NCBI GenBank assembly: GCA_019828565.1
Contig: JAHDYR010000014.1
Location: 277,521-341,520 of the forward strand
DNA: 64,000 nt
From: Carpediemonas membranifera
Lineage: Eukaryota; Fornicata
Direction of reading: 5' to 3'
Positions within the stretch are counted from its first letter, which is position 1. Each line of letters starts with the position of its first letter. The notes under the pieces are model-generated. The model was not told the DNA's origin. It searched no databases and worked only from the letters and a program-made list of their open reading frames with translations. This document shows, piece by piece, positions 46,401 through 57,505 of the stretch. A program made the position numbers and the translations under genes.

Positions 46401-47163
46401 CTCATCCAGGAGTTGTGGGGCCGCCAGCTGCTGCCCGATACGGACTCCAGGGCCAAGGTCCTCGCCGCGGCAGGGGCGGGTGAGGTCATGCTGGCTGTGG
46501 AGAACGATGGGCCTCGGACTGAGTTCACCCAGGCCTTCTTCAGGGCTGCTGAGAACGTCACCAAGCTCCAGGAGAACTGCTATAGCAGCCTACTCACCAT
46601 GCCCATCAAAACTCTCACGAAGGAGCGCGCCCAGAAGCTGCATGCGGACGCCGCCGCCACCAAGACCAAGATTATCGAGCTGGTGGGCAACCCCCAAGGA
46701 TCTCTGGCTCGCGGACCTACAGGCGCTGGAAGACGCCCTGATGGAGCGTGACTCGTGCCCCGGCATCACGAGGACGCGGAGGCCGCCCATCCCGGAGCCA
46801 GAGTCTGACAGCGCCGGGACCCCTGACTCTGCAGCGCAGTTCCCGTCGATCAAGCAACGCATCGCCAAGGCGACCCAGGAGCTCGACTCGGAGGAGGCCG
46901 CCACGCCAGTCCAGACCCGCCCCAGGGCACTGAGGACCCGGGCTGCTGCTGTGAGCTACTATGACGACAGTGACAGCGAGGCCTATGACACTGACGACTT
47001 CGACGAGGACATGACCGAACCCGGGCCGACACCGGAACCCAAGGCCAAGGCCCCTGCCCGTCGGATCCGCGGTGTCAACCTCAACTTTGGTGGTAGTTTT
47101 GGAGACTCAGCCAGCGACAGCGACTGCTCGGATATTACCTTAACAGAATTCTTCAAGCTCTAG
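43480..47163 (+). pseudogene. TOP2: DNA topoisomerase II, broken by frameshifts and internal deletions
   Basis: Topoisomerase II is recognisable throughout: FDEILVNAADEA and VANDGTGVSV of the ATPase, YGKVMLMTNQDADGSHIKG of TOPRIM, and a long intact breakage-reunion core (44607-46690) with SIPSVVDGLKPGSRK, VAQLAGYVSEHAAYHHGE and the active-site Tyr region AASPRYVHT. An acidic C-terminal tail follows. Five frame changes are needed: in an A7 run near 43660, near 44190, between about 44400 and 44430, near 44612 and near 46690 (C5 run). The ATP lid (NYDD...GGRNGYG) is missing between DITFG and AKSANIF, about 200 residues of transducer plus the EGDSA TOPRIM motif are missing after PSVSFI, and TDQD is TNQD. 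Homopolymer shifts could be assembly errors, but the missing domains cannot. This is probably a decaying extra copy. Confidence 0.8.
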
Positions 47164-47322
47164 CTGTGAGTGATTTGACCGCACCGGTGTTTATGCAGGC
47201 CAGGCCAGTTGCCAAGCGCTCTCAGGCCTGTGGTGCATTCTTCCCCAACCGACGACGCAGTCACTCGGCACAGCAAGTGTCTCTCTCAAGCAGCTTTTTG
47301 TCACTTCATCTGCCGGTCAGAG

Positions 47323-47586
47323 TCAGAGTGTTGACTTCCACGTGTGGATGTCGTCGAGCTCGCGGCGGATGGACTGCAGCGCGCTCTGGTGGTTGGCGAC
47401 GACAGTGGCCTGGTCGTTGGCGGTCTCCAAACCCTGCTGGTACTCGTCCTCCGTCGCCTTGACGCGGGCAGCGAACTGGTCGGCGGTCTCGACGGCGACC
47501 TTGCTGACAAGCGGAGCTTCATTGCGGAGAAGCGCTCGCAGGAGGTCCAGATCATGGCCAAGCACCGCAACAACGACGTCCGGCAT
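47323..47586 (-). CDS. Small helical protein, weakly KxDL-like
   Basis: This 87-aa frame is MPDVVVAVLGHDLDLLRALL, then a continuous amphipathic helix ending HQSALQSIRRELDDIHTWKS. The spacing of hydrophobic residues is that of a coiled coil. The end RRELDDI is reminiscent of the KxDL motif of BORC/BLOC-1-related small subunits, but the match is short and may be chance. It is convergent with the TOP2 remnant, 159 bp apart. The overlapping longer frame on the same strand is Arg/Ser/Thr-rich and looks like a shadow. Confidence 0.4.
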   Translation of the reverse strand: MPDVVVAVLGHDLDLLRALLRNEAPLVSKVAVETADQFAARVKATEDEYQQGLETANDQATVVANHQSALQSIRRELDDIHTWKSTL

Positions 47587-49863
47587 GTCATGGCGACCCC
47601 CGCAGGTCTTCCGCGGCAGTTATGCGCTGCAACTGCTGCAAGAGCAAGCGCTGCTGCAGTTTTCTCGGCTGAAAGCGCTGAATCGCCACTCCCTGTCGCC
47701 ACCCTCGTGGGGGAGTCGGGCTGTGGCTGTATCACTCCAGTAGCCACCGCAGAGCCTCTGTTAAGGCGTCAGTAACGCTAAGTCTTGCTGTGGGCGTCTG
47801 TCTGACTCAAGTCAGCCTCGTAGAAGGTCGACCAGCCACAGGATAGGGCCATTCTGGTGAGTTCTGCCGTCTTATTCATGCACATTACGGCCATTCAATA
47901 CCTCATTTGACCCACGGTGCCGGTTTGGCGCTCTGCTGTCGCCCCATCCGCGGGCATCCCGGCTGGTCTGGCCTCCAAGCTCTCCAACCATCCAGGCCGA
48001 AATGAGACCTCTTATGCCCCTTTTAGCCCGTATAAACTCGTTTGGACAGGCTGTTGGCGCCCTGGTGGCCATGGCCGGCCGAGTCGATTTTCAGCAAATT
48101 GGGTCGCAGAGCTCGAGCGATGGTTTGAAGGTGAGGTCCACAGAATCACGTGAAAGCGAAGCAATGAGGCTAATATGGCTTTAATAATGCTGCTTTCTGG
48201 TTCAAGCGCTTGAAGACATCTCACTGTGCCACTTTCGGCGATGACACCGAGAACCCGCTATGCTCAGAAGTACTGCAAGCACAGCCCTCGTGATATGTCT
48301 TCTAGTATCACTATACGCTCTCTGTTAGCTTCTTCATCCATGTAGCTCTCCCCAAGGGTAGAAATTTGGCCCAGGAGTTCCATCCGGAGCACACCCCAGC
48401 CATGCCGCCCTGGAGTACCTCTCGGCACGCCATATGACAGTATGAGGATCATCTAACGCATAGCTACCTTTATAGGTGCTGTACCTCCCGCGGTGCCCCC
48501 CGTCCTCCGGTGCCGGCCCGCACTATGCCCCTGCACGGCCCCAGCCCCGGCACCAACTGCCGATCCCAGCTGTACTAAGCAACATCAAGGTCTGGGGCAA
48601 TTTTCGTGCTGTCTCCCCGTGACGGATTTTAATCACTACTTGTCTGGCGTCATGGCTAGTCGGAGAAAGCTGAGAGCAACTATAATCTTTTTGCCAGCGC
48701 AAACCTTTTTGGCAGACGGCGCTGGGTCCTTTTACGCCGTCTACGGGCTTGTCTCAGTCCCAATCGTCAGTACTGAGGTGGGAGACCACTCGGGAATACG
48801 GGATGTCGTAGACTTTTGCCTTTTGCGCCCGTTCATCGCCCACACTATGCGCCATCGTGTTCAGCGCCCTTCATTGCATACCTGTAGCCGTTCTCTCTGC
48901 CATTCTTTCATTCGTTCAGTCAGCCAGCCGTCAGTCAGCCCAACCCGCCCCCAGCCCGTCCGAACGCCGGGAGAGAGAGGAAGGAGAGGAGAGGAGAAGA
49001 GAGGGGGGAAAGAAAGAAAGACTAGCCCACCATCCCGGCATGTATACCGGGCCCCGCCCCCTGTAATATGTAAATCGAATACCAATTTGGGCAGAACTCG
49101 GGCTACAGGCCGAATTGGGTCCTAAAACTGCGGGAGCATGCTTATCTAACCGCGTAAAACACCCTGGCGCAGCGCGGGAGCTCAACTACCCCTCCTTCGT
49201 GAGATACGTCGATTCCAAGGTTGAGCCGACCAAATTCCCGAGTAGCGCAGCTGCGAGGGCGGAGCCCGGGGCAGTCGACGCGGGGGAGGGGAAGGACCAA
49301 GCGTGTGCAAGGGCAGGCCGGGAGGCCGGCCCTTTGGCACACAGCAAAATCGGTCTGGGTCGGTCAGACCCCATGTCATCCCAGACTCCATCACTCAAAA
49401 TGGTGCGTGCATGCATGCTTTAGAGCCCATTCCGAAGCTATATCGACCATCAATTTGGTTGGTGACATGTTCACCTGACTTTCGAAATCCTCCCGAGACT
49501 GCGGGTCCGAAGCTGAGCGATGCCGTCACCTCGACTACTACCATCGAATCGCTGTCGCTCTGCCATAATGCTTGTATAGCCCTCTAACATCTGGATCCGG
49601 GCCATTACCAGCGGGCGCACACTGGAAGTATGCGTTTGGAGTCGATCCGATCTTCGATCTCGGCGGACATCGAACATGACGAGTAGAGGTCGGAGAGGGC
49701 TGAAACTCACACCATTGCACTGTAAGAGAAGCTCATACAGGATGGCTGACCCATATTTATTTTTTAAACTCCCAACCTTAATTTCTGGAGTCGTCGAAAA
49801 TGACGACTCAGTTTGACTCAATACACCCTCAGCCTGCACCCACTGGCGTAACTACAGCTACTA
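47587..49863. other. Gene-poor DNA, no gene recognised
   Basis: The open frames here are short, overlapping and of skewed composition. GC is lower and patchier than in the genes to the left. The only distinctive feature is the purine run at 48969-49021. It probably marks the transition from chromosome interior to repeat-rich DNA. Confidence 0.5.
48969..49021 (+). repeat. 53-nt polypurine tract
   Basis: This is an uninterrupted run of G and A (GGGAGAGAGAGGAAGGAGAG onward) flanked by pyrimidine-containing DNA. Confidence 0.7.
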
Positions 49864-50344
49864 GGCCTGGATAGAGTGCGATTGCCCCACTAACAGCTTT
49901 GAACTCAGTGTCAGCCGTGATCGCGGTGGCGACGCTGAGCACCGAGTTCGGCACCACTGAATTCGGATGACACCCAGCCAGAGACTGTAAGTGGGGCAAT
50001 AGCCTTAGATACGTCTAAAACTAGGATGGACGTGGGCTGGGTGCACACTGACACTCCAGCGGCTCTAGGCGAAAAGTGAATTTCGACCGACTCGACTTGA
50101 CTCCATCAGACCTCAGACCTCGGATCTGACCATAACGCCGCCATCTAGGGCCATATAGAGTGCATTTGCCCAGGAGCCAGGCCTGAACTCGATGGTCAGT
50201 TTCACCCGGTTCAGCGGCCCGGAGCCTTCGGACAGCCACTTTCGGAATTCAGTTGGGACGTCGTAGAGGGCTGAAAGTGGGGCAATAGACTTGGATTGGG
50301 CTAACACTGGGATGTTAGTGGACTGAGTGAATACTGACACTTGG
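49864..50344. repeat. Two diverged direct repeats of about 200 bp
   Basis: Copy A is about 49864-50061 and copy B about 50147-50344. They share TAGAGTGC.ATTTGCCC-type starts, a TGAACTC..TG.TCAG block, AGTGGGGCAATAG and a CACTGACACT-type end, with many substitutions between them. The period is about 283 bp. Origin unknown. Confidence 0.5.
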
Positions 50345-50949
50345 GCGGGTCACTTTTGAGATGGTCGAAATCCGTGTTCCAGTCAAGACCTTTGAGGTGT
50401 GGGAGCGCGGGACACGCAGTGAATCCATGCTCTAGAGCCAGTATTAGGTAAGGTAAGAAGATATATATTAAGGTAGGGGGTGTTTTTTAGCCTGCGGGAT
50501 TTGCGGTCAGGCGCCTTCGGTGAACTCTGACACTACGCCCCTGTAGTGCTATCGTACCTTACTTCACGTAAGCACTTTTGTCTTTCAACTCCGACTCCTT
50601 CATATCAAAAAGTCCGCTAGAAATCACGATCGAAAATTTCCCAAAAATGCTTTTACGAACGAACCAGAGGACGTCAGATGTTCTAGTAAAAAGCATTGTG
50701 CACTAGACATGCCAGTGTTTATCGGCACCGGATGGATTTTTTATAAAAATTATTATTCGCGATTTTAGAACTTTTGCGCTCACCTCTCGGGATTTTTGGA
50801 ATAGCTGAGCTAAGCCACTATCATGTAAAATCGTAATAACTGTATAGCTACATATGCTACATGAGTGAGTCATCGATCGGGCTCTCAATCTCGAGATATG
50901 GAAAAAAATCTAAACGAAAGAATCTCCTCAGCGACCAGTACACCACGAG
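50345..50949. other. AT-richer intergenic DNA with a GGTAAG run
   Basis: No gene is seen. At 50446-50460 TAGGTAAGGTAAG recurs; the same GGTAAG motif is found at the fixed ends of the R-family repeats. Confidence 0.4.
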
Positions 50950-51155
50950 CGGAGTCCGCGGGGGTCGCAGGGGGCAGAGAGAGTGACGGAGGCGTAGAGA
51001 GGTGTAGCGTAGCGGAGGGCGGGAGGAGCGTAGCGACGAGCGCCCGGAGCGAAGCGAAGCCGAACGAAGCCGGAGGAACGAACGGAGCCCCCCCGTCTTC
51101 AATTCCGGGGGGTGCAGGGGGGCAGAGGGAGGCGCAGCCGACCGTAGCCCCCGCT
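50950..51155. repeat. G-rich dispersed block (solo copy)
   Basis: About 206 bp of purine-rich sequence (CGGAGTCCGCGGGGGTCGCA onward, with repeated GTAGCG and GAAGCCG units). It is found again inside every R-family unit (about 53990-54200, 56551-56762, 58300-58510, 59751-59957, 62861-63062). This copy is outside an R unit. Confidence 0.75.
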
Positions 51156-51215
51156 ATGACAGGTCTGTGTGTGTCCCGCTTTTCGGAGATCTCCGAAAGT
51201 GAATTCGGGTCAACT

Positions 51216-51475
51216 CAGTACGAGTCGAGGAGCAGTACCCAGAGACTGCCACTATACATGCAGGCACTGTACGGCCTCTAGCCGTGATGTATGCAGAATC
51301 AGTGCGATCGGGCGCGGGCCTCGATTTCCCGATTTTCATGAGCCTCATGAAATTTCGACGGCCCAGTACGAGCCGAGGAGCAGTAGCCAGAGACTGCCAC
51401 TGTACATGCAGACACTGTACGGCCTCTAGCCGTGATGTATGCAGAATCGGGGCGATCAGACGCGGGCCTCGATTT
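51216..51475. repeat. Tandem duplication, 148-bp period
   Basis: Copy 1 is 51216-51363 and copy 2 is 51364 to about 51475 (truncated). Both contain CAGTACGAG, CAGAGACTGCCACT, CACTGTACGGCCTCTAGCCG and TGATGTATGCAGAATC. Divergence is about 10 percent by eye. Confidence 0.7.
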
Positions 51476-51749
51476 TCGCCCCCATCGAACAGTCCGATGG
51501 ATACGACGACTTGGAGGTCACCAGGGTCTGAAACTGACTGGATAGTTGCTCATGGTGGCTCCATACAGGTTGAGGGTCATTTCATTTTTTCGAAAATGAG
51601 TTCATCTTATTTTCGATTCGGAGCAAATCGACTCTGACTCGGGTCAGAGTCATTTTTTCACGACCGAACGAATAATGAGAGATACTGGTCTTTCATCGAC
51701 GAAAACGTGTAGAAATAACGTACGTTCAAAGACATTTACACTTATGTAG

Positions 51750-52988
51750 TTTGATTTCCATTCGGGCATCCGCAACCCCGTCATCGATGATGATGAAACT
51801 TCAACTTCGGCTACGAGCCTCGACGACCACCTCATCGACGAGCTCAAGGTTCCCCCTCGACCGCCACGACCACCTGATCCTGATAGCAGCGATTTCTCCG
51901 CCAGTTCGATCGACGATGACCTTGTCGACGGATTGAAGGGCCCAGCTGTCCCGACTCACGACCACGGCGACGATGTCTGGATGGACGATATCGACAGCGA
52001 TGATAACGACGTTGGCGAAGATTTAGTTGACTTCATCGATGACGGCGCTGACGGCGACGACGGTGACCGCACTCAGTATCGTGTCCGCGGTGTTGAAGAT
52101 GACACCCCATACGACCAACATCAGCACATCGAAATGTCACAGGAGCATGACAGCGACACTGAGATTGACAGCGACGCCGAGCTGTACGACCAACCAATAG
52201 AGGCCGGCCTGACCAACGGCTTCGAAAGTCTCGCAGACGCTCCACCTATAGTCTTACCGGACACAGCCACTGTTCGGAGGATGTGTCCCATCTGTGGCGC
52301 TACATCGTTCAAGGGCAACCGCCTCTGCCCGTGCCCAAAGAACGTGAGAAAGCGCGACCGGCCATCGAAACGAGAAGAGTTTCAGCGTACGCTCACTGCT
52401 TCGATCGATTCCCTCCCTGCTTCTGTGCAGGATCAGCTCTTCGTTCTCTCTCACGTACAGTTCCGCCTGGTGAATCACTCGCTCGCCCTCGCTACTGTCA
52501 TGACTCACGTTAGCGAGAGGTACGCCTACCTGGTCACATTCAAGGGCATGATCACCGCATTCGGCAAGACCTTGAAGAGCTCTGGCAAGCTCCGTGGGGA
52601 CCCGATTCCGACTGTTCCGAACGAGCTGACGTCTGCTCTTCGTGACATCTTCTCTTCCGATGCTAACTACGCATCGATGCGCGCCTTGCTAGACGAGTGC
52701 GAGAAGCGAGAAGCCGACCCCGGCGCCACGCAGGTGGTTTTCTCATTCAACCGTAGCAGGATGACCGTGGCTGACGTCACTGTCGCGTTCATTCCGAACC
52801 CCACGCTCGCTGGTCTAACACCCGGACAGTTCGGCCTCCCATCCGCCGATGACAATAGTAGGCCGTTTGTCAACTTCGACTCTCCGAAGGCCGCGTTCTA
52901 TATGTTCCCCCTTCTTTTCCCCGACACTATTGGATTCACCAGCGACTACCGGGCATTCATGGGATCTCGCAGCTCCCTCAAAAGGTAA
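51750..52988 (+). pseudogene. Helitron-like N-terminal ORF fragment
   Basis: A 412-codon frame is open from a TAG at 51747 without an early ATG (the first internal Met is near 51981). An Asp-rich leader is followed by a putative zinc-binding cluster (MCPICGATSFKGNRLCPCPK). A region then resembles the Helitron_like_N domain of Rep/helicase transposases: NHSLALATVMTH, AYLVTFKGMITAFGKTL and FYMFPLLFPDTIGF, the last matching the YPLLFP-type motif. The Rep catalytic and helicase parts are missing because the frame ends at the join to R-family repeat sequence (AAAAGG then TAAGTTATAG). It is also 5'-incomplete, so it is a remnant. Confidence 0.5.
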
Positions 52989-53186
52989 GTTATAGTAAGG
53001 TTTCACTTGATTTGGGGGTGCCCGTGTAGAGGGAGTTTCGGCCTCTCGGCCGAAGGCGAGTGCACGCGCGTGTAGCCTACCCCAGTGACCCTTCGAGCAC
53101 CCCATGAAATCTGGGACAATCGCCCAGCAACCATCTAAATTTTTGGCCTCAAAATGGGGTTCTCAAAAATTGTTCGCCGAGTTGGA
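52984..53186 (-). repeat. R-family repeat, diverged terminal copy (R0)
   Basis: It has the same outline as the start of the R units (GGTAAGTTATAGTAAGG, a G-rich stem, GTGTAGCCTACCCCAG, CCTTCGA, TGAAATCTGGGACAA) but with many changes. It is about 200 bp long and cut off where R1 begins. It truncates the Helitron-like ORF. Confidence 0.65.
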
Positions 53187-54675
53187 AGGTAAGGTAAGTT
53201 ATGGTAAGGTATTGCGGATTTTGGGGGGTCCCGGTACGGGACCCCTGGGCCCCTGCCAGGGAAGGCGACACATGCAGCGTGTAGCCTACCCCAGGGGTCC
53301 TTCGAACATGCATTGAAATCTGGGACAACGCAAATATTTTATACTAAATTTTCCCGCTCAAAAACGGGACCTCAAAATTGGACTTTGAGGTCAGAGCACA
53401 TGCTTACAGACGGCGTTCAGGGCTGCGGATTGCTTCTCTGGATAGCTGTGCGTGTCAGCTCGGAGGCGCCGCCCTAAGCTCTATTCAACTCCGTCGTCTT
53501 TACATTGAATTATGCATAAATAGTTATAGGACAAAAGTCGCGATCGCTAACTTCTTGTGCAGTACAGCACGAGGCCTGAGGCTTCCGGGCTGCTGGATTT
53601 GGAATTTTTGAAAGTCTCTCGCAGTGTGATTGAGTCACGATATCCATCCGAATCTGGCGAACCGCGTTCAAAGACCGGTTTTACTGGCCTCAAGGATTGA
53701 TGCTGGAGCTAAACAGAGTATACTGCTGTATCATGTTGCGTACGTGTAGGAACGTTATTTTCCCCGATTTTTGATTTAGGCCCTCAACAAATTTTTATAG
53801 AGCCTTTTTGTGTCCATGGTGAGTGAATACGTCTAGAGTGACGCGTATGGAATGGAAGAGAACACGGGTGCGCACTACAATACATAATTACATGCTCTGA
53901 GGAGGATGGGGGTATTTATTTTTTCATATGTAAATCACAGCCCGAGATTCAAAAATTTGTGGGGTGATCTGACGTAGTTACAGGCCATGGGCGGAGTCCG
54001 CGGGGGGTCGCAGGGGGGCAGAGAGAGTGACGGAGGCTTAGAGAGGTGTAGCGTAGCGGAGGGCGGGAGGAGCGTAGCGACGAGCGCCCGGAGCGGAGCG
54101 AAGCCGAACGAAGCCGGAGGAACGAACGGAGCCCCCCCGTCTTCAATTCCGGGGGGTGCAGGGGGGCAGAGGGAGGCGCAGCCGACCGTAGCCCCTGCCT
54201 CTACCCATTCTACGTTCGTTAATCATTTACATGTGGCCACTGCCACTTCGATACTAATAGTTCTTACGATTGAAGCAAGTCCGTCCTTCCTTCTTCGGTG
54301 TGATGCACCCCTTCGGCTTCTTGGGATGTTCGTCGTCGTCCTCGCTGTCCGAGTAGATGATGAACTTGGTAGAGCGAGGGCGGCCGAGCTTGCGGGCAGG
54401 TGCGGGGGCTGACTCTCTCAGGGGAGATGGTGCGGCCCTAGTCGAGCGCTTGGGGAGGATACGGCGCGGTGGTGTAGTCCGCAAACGCTTTGGGGGCACG
54501 TATCCTTGCGAGGACGGCGAGGCAGAGGGCGAGCTGATCGATATGCTCTCGATGTCGTGCACAAGAGGAGACGCGGGCTGAGGGGCGGGCACTGGCTTGG
54601 CCTGGGGTGGACATCTCATGGCTATGCGTTGGTGGGGTGCAGGGGGGCGCTGCGGCTGCTGTACCGTCCCAGGTC

Positions 54676-54819
54676 ATGCACAAGGCACTCCAGCGCGCCA
54701 AGGTGCTGTCCAAGAACCCGGACCGCTATTGGGCGGTCGTGGATGCGCTGTTTGCGCTCGGCGCCAGTGGCTCAGTCCTGAACGGCTTAGCGTTCGTCAT
54801 GTCCAAACAACTTGAATAA
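54676..54819 (+). pseudogene. 3' end of an unknown gene fused into R units
   Basis: The frame MHKALQRAKVLSKNPDRYWA then VVDALFALGASGSVLNGLAF and MSKQLE, stop, looks like real coding sequence (helical, balanced composition). It joins the antisense OTU fragment head to head at 54656/54657. Near-identical copies end at 57380 and 63682. It may be a captured host gene end or part of a longer R-element 5' region. Confidence 0.4.
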
Positions 54820-54924
54820 ATCTGACTGCCATGTGTTCTTTAGGGCTAGCCAAGCTAATCTGGGCAGTTGCAAGGCATGACGACCAATATTGACTGAGAT
54901 ATGGCCGAGGTCCAAAAAAGGATG

Positions 54925-54993
54925 TGCCAGGAGGGATTCGAACCTACCACCTCTTGTATTCACCAACATCTGCTATACCATCTACACCATGGC
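54925..54993 (-). tRNA. tRNA-like sequence (probable pseudo-tRNA, Phe-GAA-like)
   Basis: On the - strand the 69-nt segment starts GCCATGGTGTAGATGG and ends TTCGAATCCCTCCTGGCA. It has an A-box-like TGGTGTAGATGG and a perfect B box GGTTCGAATCC. The ends pair with one mismatch, and an anticodon arm TGTTG/CAAGA with loop GTGAATA would give GAA. It is about 3 nt short, with a poorly paired T stem and an unusual T37, so it is likely a tRNA-derived element. A second copy is at 63787-63855, and a truncated one ends at 57505. Confidence 0.45.
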
Positions 54994-55068
54994 TCAAACC
55001 TGACGCGTTACAACAGACTTGACTTCCAGATATGTGACAATTGACGCATCATGATCTGGCCAGGCGGA

Positions 55069-55338
55069 GATGGGGCGGAGATGGAGCATAGGGGACTTCA
55101 CCAGCGTGTTCAGCGCCCCGAACTACCCCCGGGCAGTCCACGACTTGAGGTCAAAAGATTGAGTAAAGATATGCTTTGACGACCTCGTCAATACGTGACA
55201 TTGGAGGGCTGGGACTTCGCACCCATGTATGCGTGCGGGCCTATAGACAGCTGTAGAGCGCACATGTCGCGATTCAGCCTTCATCTGGGTGTGGTCTACT
55301 CGTTGTCCGCTCGCCTTGCGTGATTGAAGCTGAGCGAC
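55069..55338. repeat. 270-bp direct repeat, copy 1
   Basis: It begins GATGGGGCGGAGATGGAGC and ends AGCTGAGCGAC. It is nearly identical to 55492-55761 (one difference noticed, GAGTAAAG against GCGTAAAG). Copy 2 ends at the R2 junction. Confidence 0.85.
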
Positions 55339-55491
55339 GTGGCTGGATCAACTTGACCATGGTTTCAGCGAGATGAAGAGTGAAATGTGCTCTATGGGGC
55401 CTAGAACGTGTCTAGCCGGGGGTGGTTGTGAACGCTGAGGTCTGCAACTCTGGGTTTGAGTCGCGGAATTCGATCCCCGGGATTTGGCGGT

Positions 55492-55761
55492 GATGGGGCG
55501 GAGATGGAGCATAGGGGACTTCACCAGCGTGTTCAGCGCCCCGAACTACCCCCGGGCAGTCCACGACTTGAGGTCAAAAGATTGCGTAAAGATATGCTTT
55601 GACGACCTCGTCAATACGTGACATTGGAGGGCTGGGACTTCGCACCCATGTATGCGTGCGGGCCTATAGACAGCTGTAGAGCGCACATGTCGCGATTCAG
55701 CCTTCATCTGGGTGTGGTCTACTCGTTGTCCGCTCGCCTTGCGTGATTGAAGCTGAGCGAC
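55492..55761. repeat. 270-bp direct repeat, copy 2
   Basis: This is the second copy of 55069-55338. It is interrupted after GAGCGAC by the fixed end of R2. Confidence 0.85.
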
Positions 55762-55763
55762 TG

Positions 55764-57505
55764 TAAGTTATGGTAAGGTATTGCGGATTTTGGGGGGTCC
55801 CGGTACGGGACCCTGGGCCCTGCCAGGGAAGGCGACACATGCAGCGTGTAGCCTACCCCAGGGGTCCTTCGAACATGCATTGAAATCTGGGACAACGCAA
55901 ATATTTTATACTAAATTTTCCCGCTCAAAAACGGGACCTCAAAATTGGACTTTGAGGTCAGAGCACATGCTTACAGACGGCGTTCAGGGCTGCGGATTGC
56001 TTCTCTGGATAGCTGTGCGTGTCAGCTCGGAGGCGCCGCCCTAAGCTCTATTCAACTCCGTCGTCTTTACATTGAATTATGCATAAATAGTTATAGGACA
56101 AAAGTCGCGATCGCTAACTTCTTGTGCAGTACAGCACGAGGCCTGAGGCTTCCGGGCTGCTGGATTTGGAATTTTTGAAAGTCTCTCGCAGTGTGATTGA
56201 GTCACGATATCCATCCGAATCTGGCGAACCGCGTTCAAAGACCGGTTTTACTGGCCTCAAGGATTGATGCTGGAGCTAAACAGAGTATACTGCTGTATCA
56301 TGTTGCGTACGTGTAGGAACGTTATTTTCCCCGATTTTTGATTTAGGCCCTCAACAAATTTTTATAGAGCCTTTTTGTGTCCATGGTGAGTGAATACGTC
56401 TAGAGTGACGCGTATGGAATGGAAGAGAACACGGGTGCGCACTACAATACATAATTACATGCTCTGAGGAGGATGGGGGTATTTATTTTTTCATATGTAA
56501 ATCACAGCCCGAGATTCAAAAATTTGTGGGGTGATCTGACGTAGTTACAGGCCATGGGCGGAGTCCGCGGGGGGTCGCAGGGGGCAGAGAGAGTGACGGA
56601 GGCTTAGAGAGGTGTAGCGTAGCGGAGGGCGGGAGGAGCGTAGCGACGAGCGCCCGGAGCGGAGCGAAGCCGAACGAAGCCGGAGGAATGAACGAGCCCC
56701 CGTCTTCAATTCCGGGGGGTGCAGGGGGGCAGAGGGAGGCGCAGCCGACCGTAGCCCCTGCCTACCCATTCTACGTTCGTTAATCATTTACATGTGGCCA
56801 CTGCCACTTCGATACTAATAGTTCTTACGATTGAAGCAAGTCCGTCCTTCCTTCTTCGGTGTGATGCACCCCTTCGGCTTCTTGGGATGTTCGTCGTCGT
56901 CCTCGCTGTCCGAGTAGATGATGAACTTGGTAGAGCGAGGGCGGCCGAGCTTGCGGGCAGGTGCGGGGGCTGACTCTCTCAGGGGAGATGGTGCGGCCCT
57001 AGTCGAGCGCTTGGGGAGGATACGGCGCGGTGGTGTAGTCCGCAAACGCTTTGGGGGCACGTATCCTTGCGAGGACGGCGAGGCAGAGGGCGAGCTGATC
57101 GATATGCTCTCGATGTCGTGCACAAGAGGAGACGCGGGCTGAGGGGCGGGCACTGGCTTGGCCTGGGGTGGACATCTCATGGCTATGCGTTGGTGGGGTG
57201 CAGGGGGGCGCTGCGGCTGCTGTACCGTCCCAGGTCATGCACAAGGCACTCCAGCGCGCCAAGGTGCTGTCCAAGAACCCGGACCGCTATTGGGCGGTCG
57301 TGGATGCGCTGTTTGCGCTCGGCGCCAGTGGCTCAGTCCTGAACGGCTTAGCGTTCGTCATGTCCAAACAACTTGAATAAATCTGACTGCCATGTGTTCT
57401 TTAGGGCTAGTCAAGCTAATCTGGGCAGTTGCAAGGCATGACGACCAATATTGACTGAGATATGGCCGAGGTCCAAAAAAGGATGTGCCAGGAGGGATTC
57501 GAACC
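55764..57505 (-). repeat. R-family unit R2
   Basis: The fixed end is at 55764. It contains the head, G-rich block, OTU 3' fragment (56815-57217), the fused gene end (to 57380) and the first bases of the tRNA-like sequence. It is cut inside the B-box region (GGATTCGAACC) by the fixed end of R3. Confidence 0.8.

Larger units (their letters stand above)
53187..55763 (-). repeat. R-family unit R1
   Basis: The fixed end is at 53195 (TAAGTTATGG, preceded by AAGGTAAGG). It contains the common 1.05-kb head, the G-rich block, the antisense OTU-protein 3' part (54254-54656), a fused + strand gene end (54657-54819), a tRNA-like sequence (54925-54993) and two direct copies of a 270-bp segment (55069-55338 and 55492-55761). 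Sense is taken as - because the OTU ORF lies on that strand. Confidence 0.8.

Noticed and set aside
43480-47163. Programmed frameshifting or tiny introns explaining TOP2
   Set aside because: No GTYTG...AG segments of suitable length fit the five breaks, and missing conserved domains cannot be restored by either mechanism.
48493-49125. 210-aa ORF
   Set aside because: Pro/Ser/Arg composition, overlap with the polypurine tract and no recognisable domain; probably chance.
51216-51475. CRISPR or satellite array
   Set aside because: Only two copies with a 148-bp period and no spacer structure, in a eukaryotic genome.
53378-53611. 77-aa ORF (MDFEVRAHAYRRRS...) found five times
   Set aside because: It is conserved only because it lies in the R repeat head; substitutions among copies show no coding pattern and no domain is recognisable.
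54925-54993. Functional tRNA-Phe
   Set aside because: It is about 3 nt short, with mismatches in the acceptor, anticodon and T stems and T at position 37; kept only as a tRNA-like sequence.
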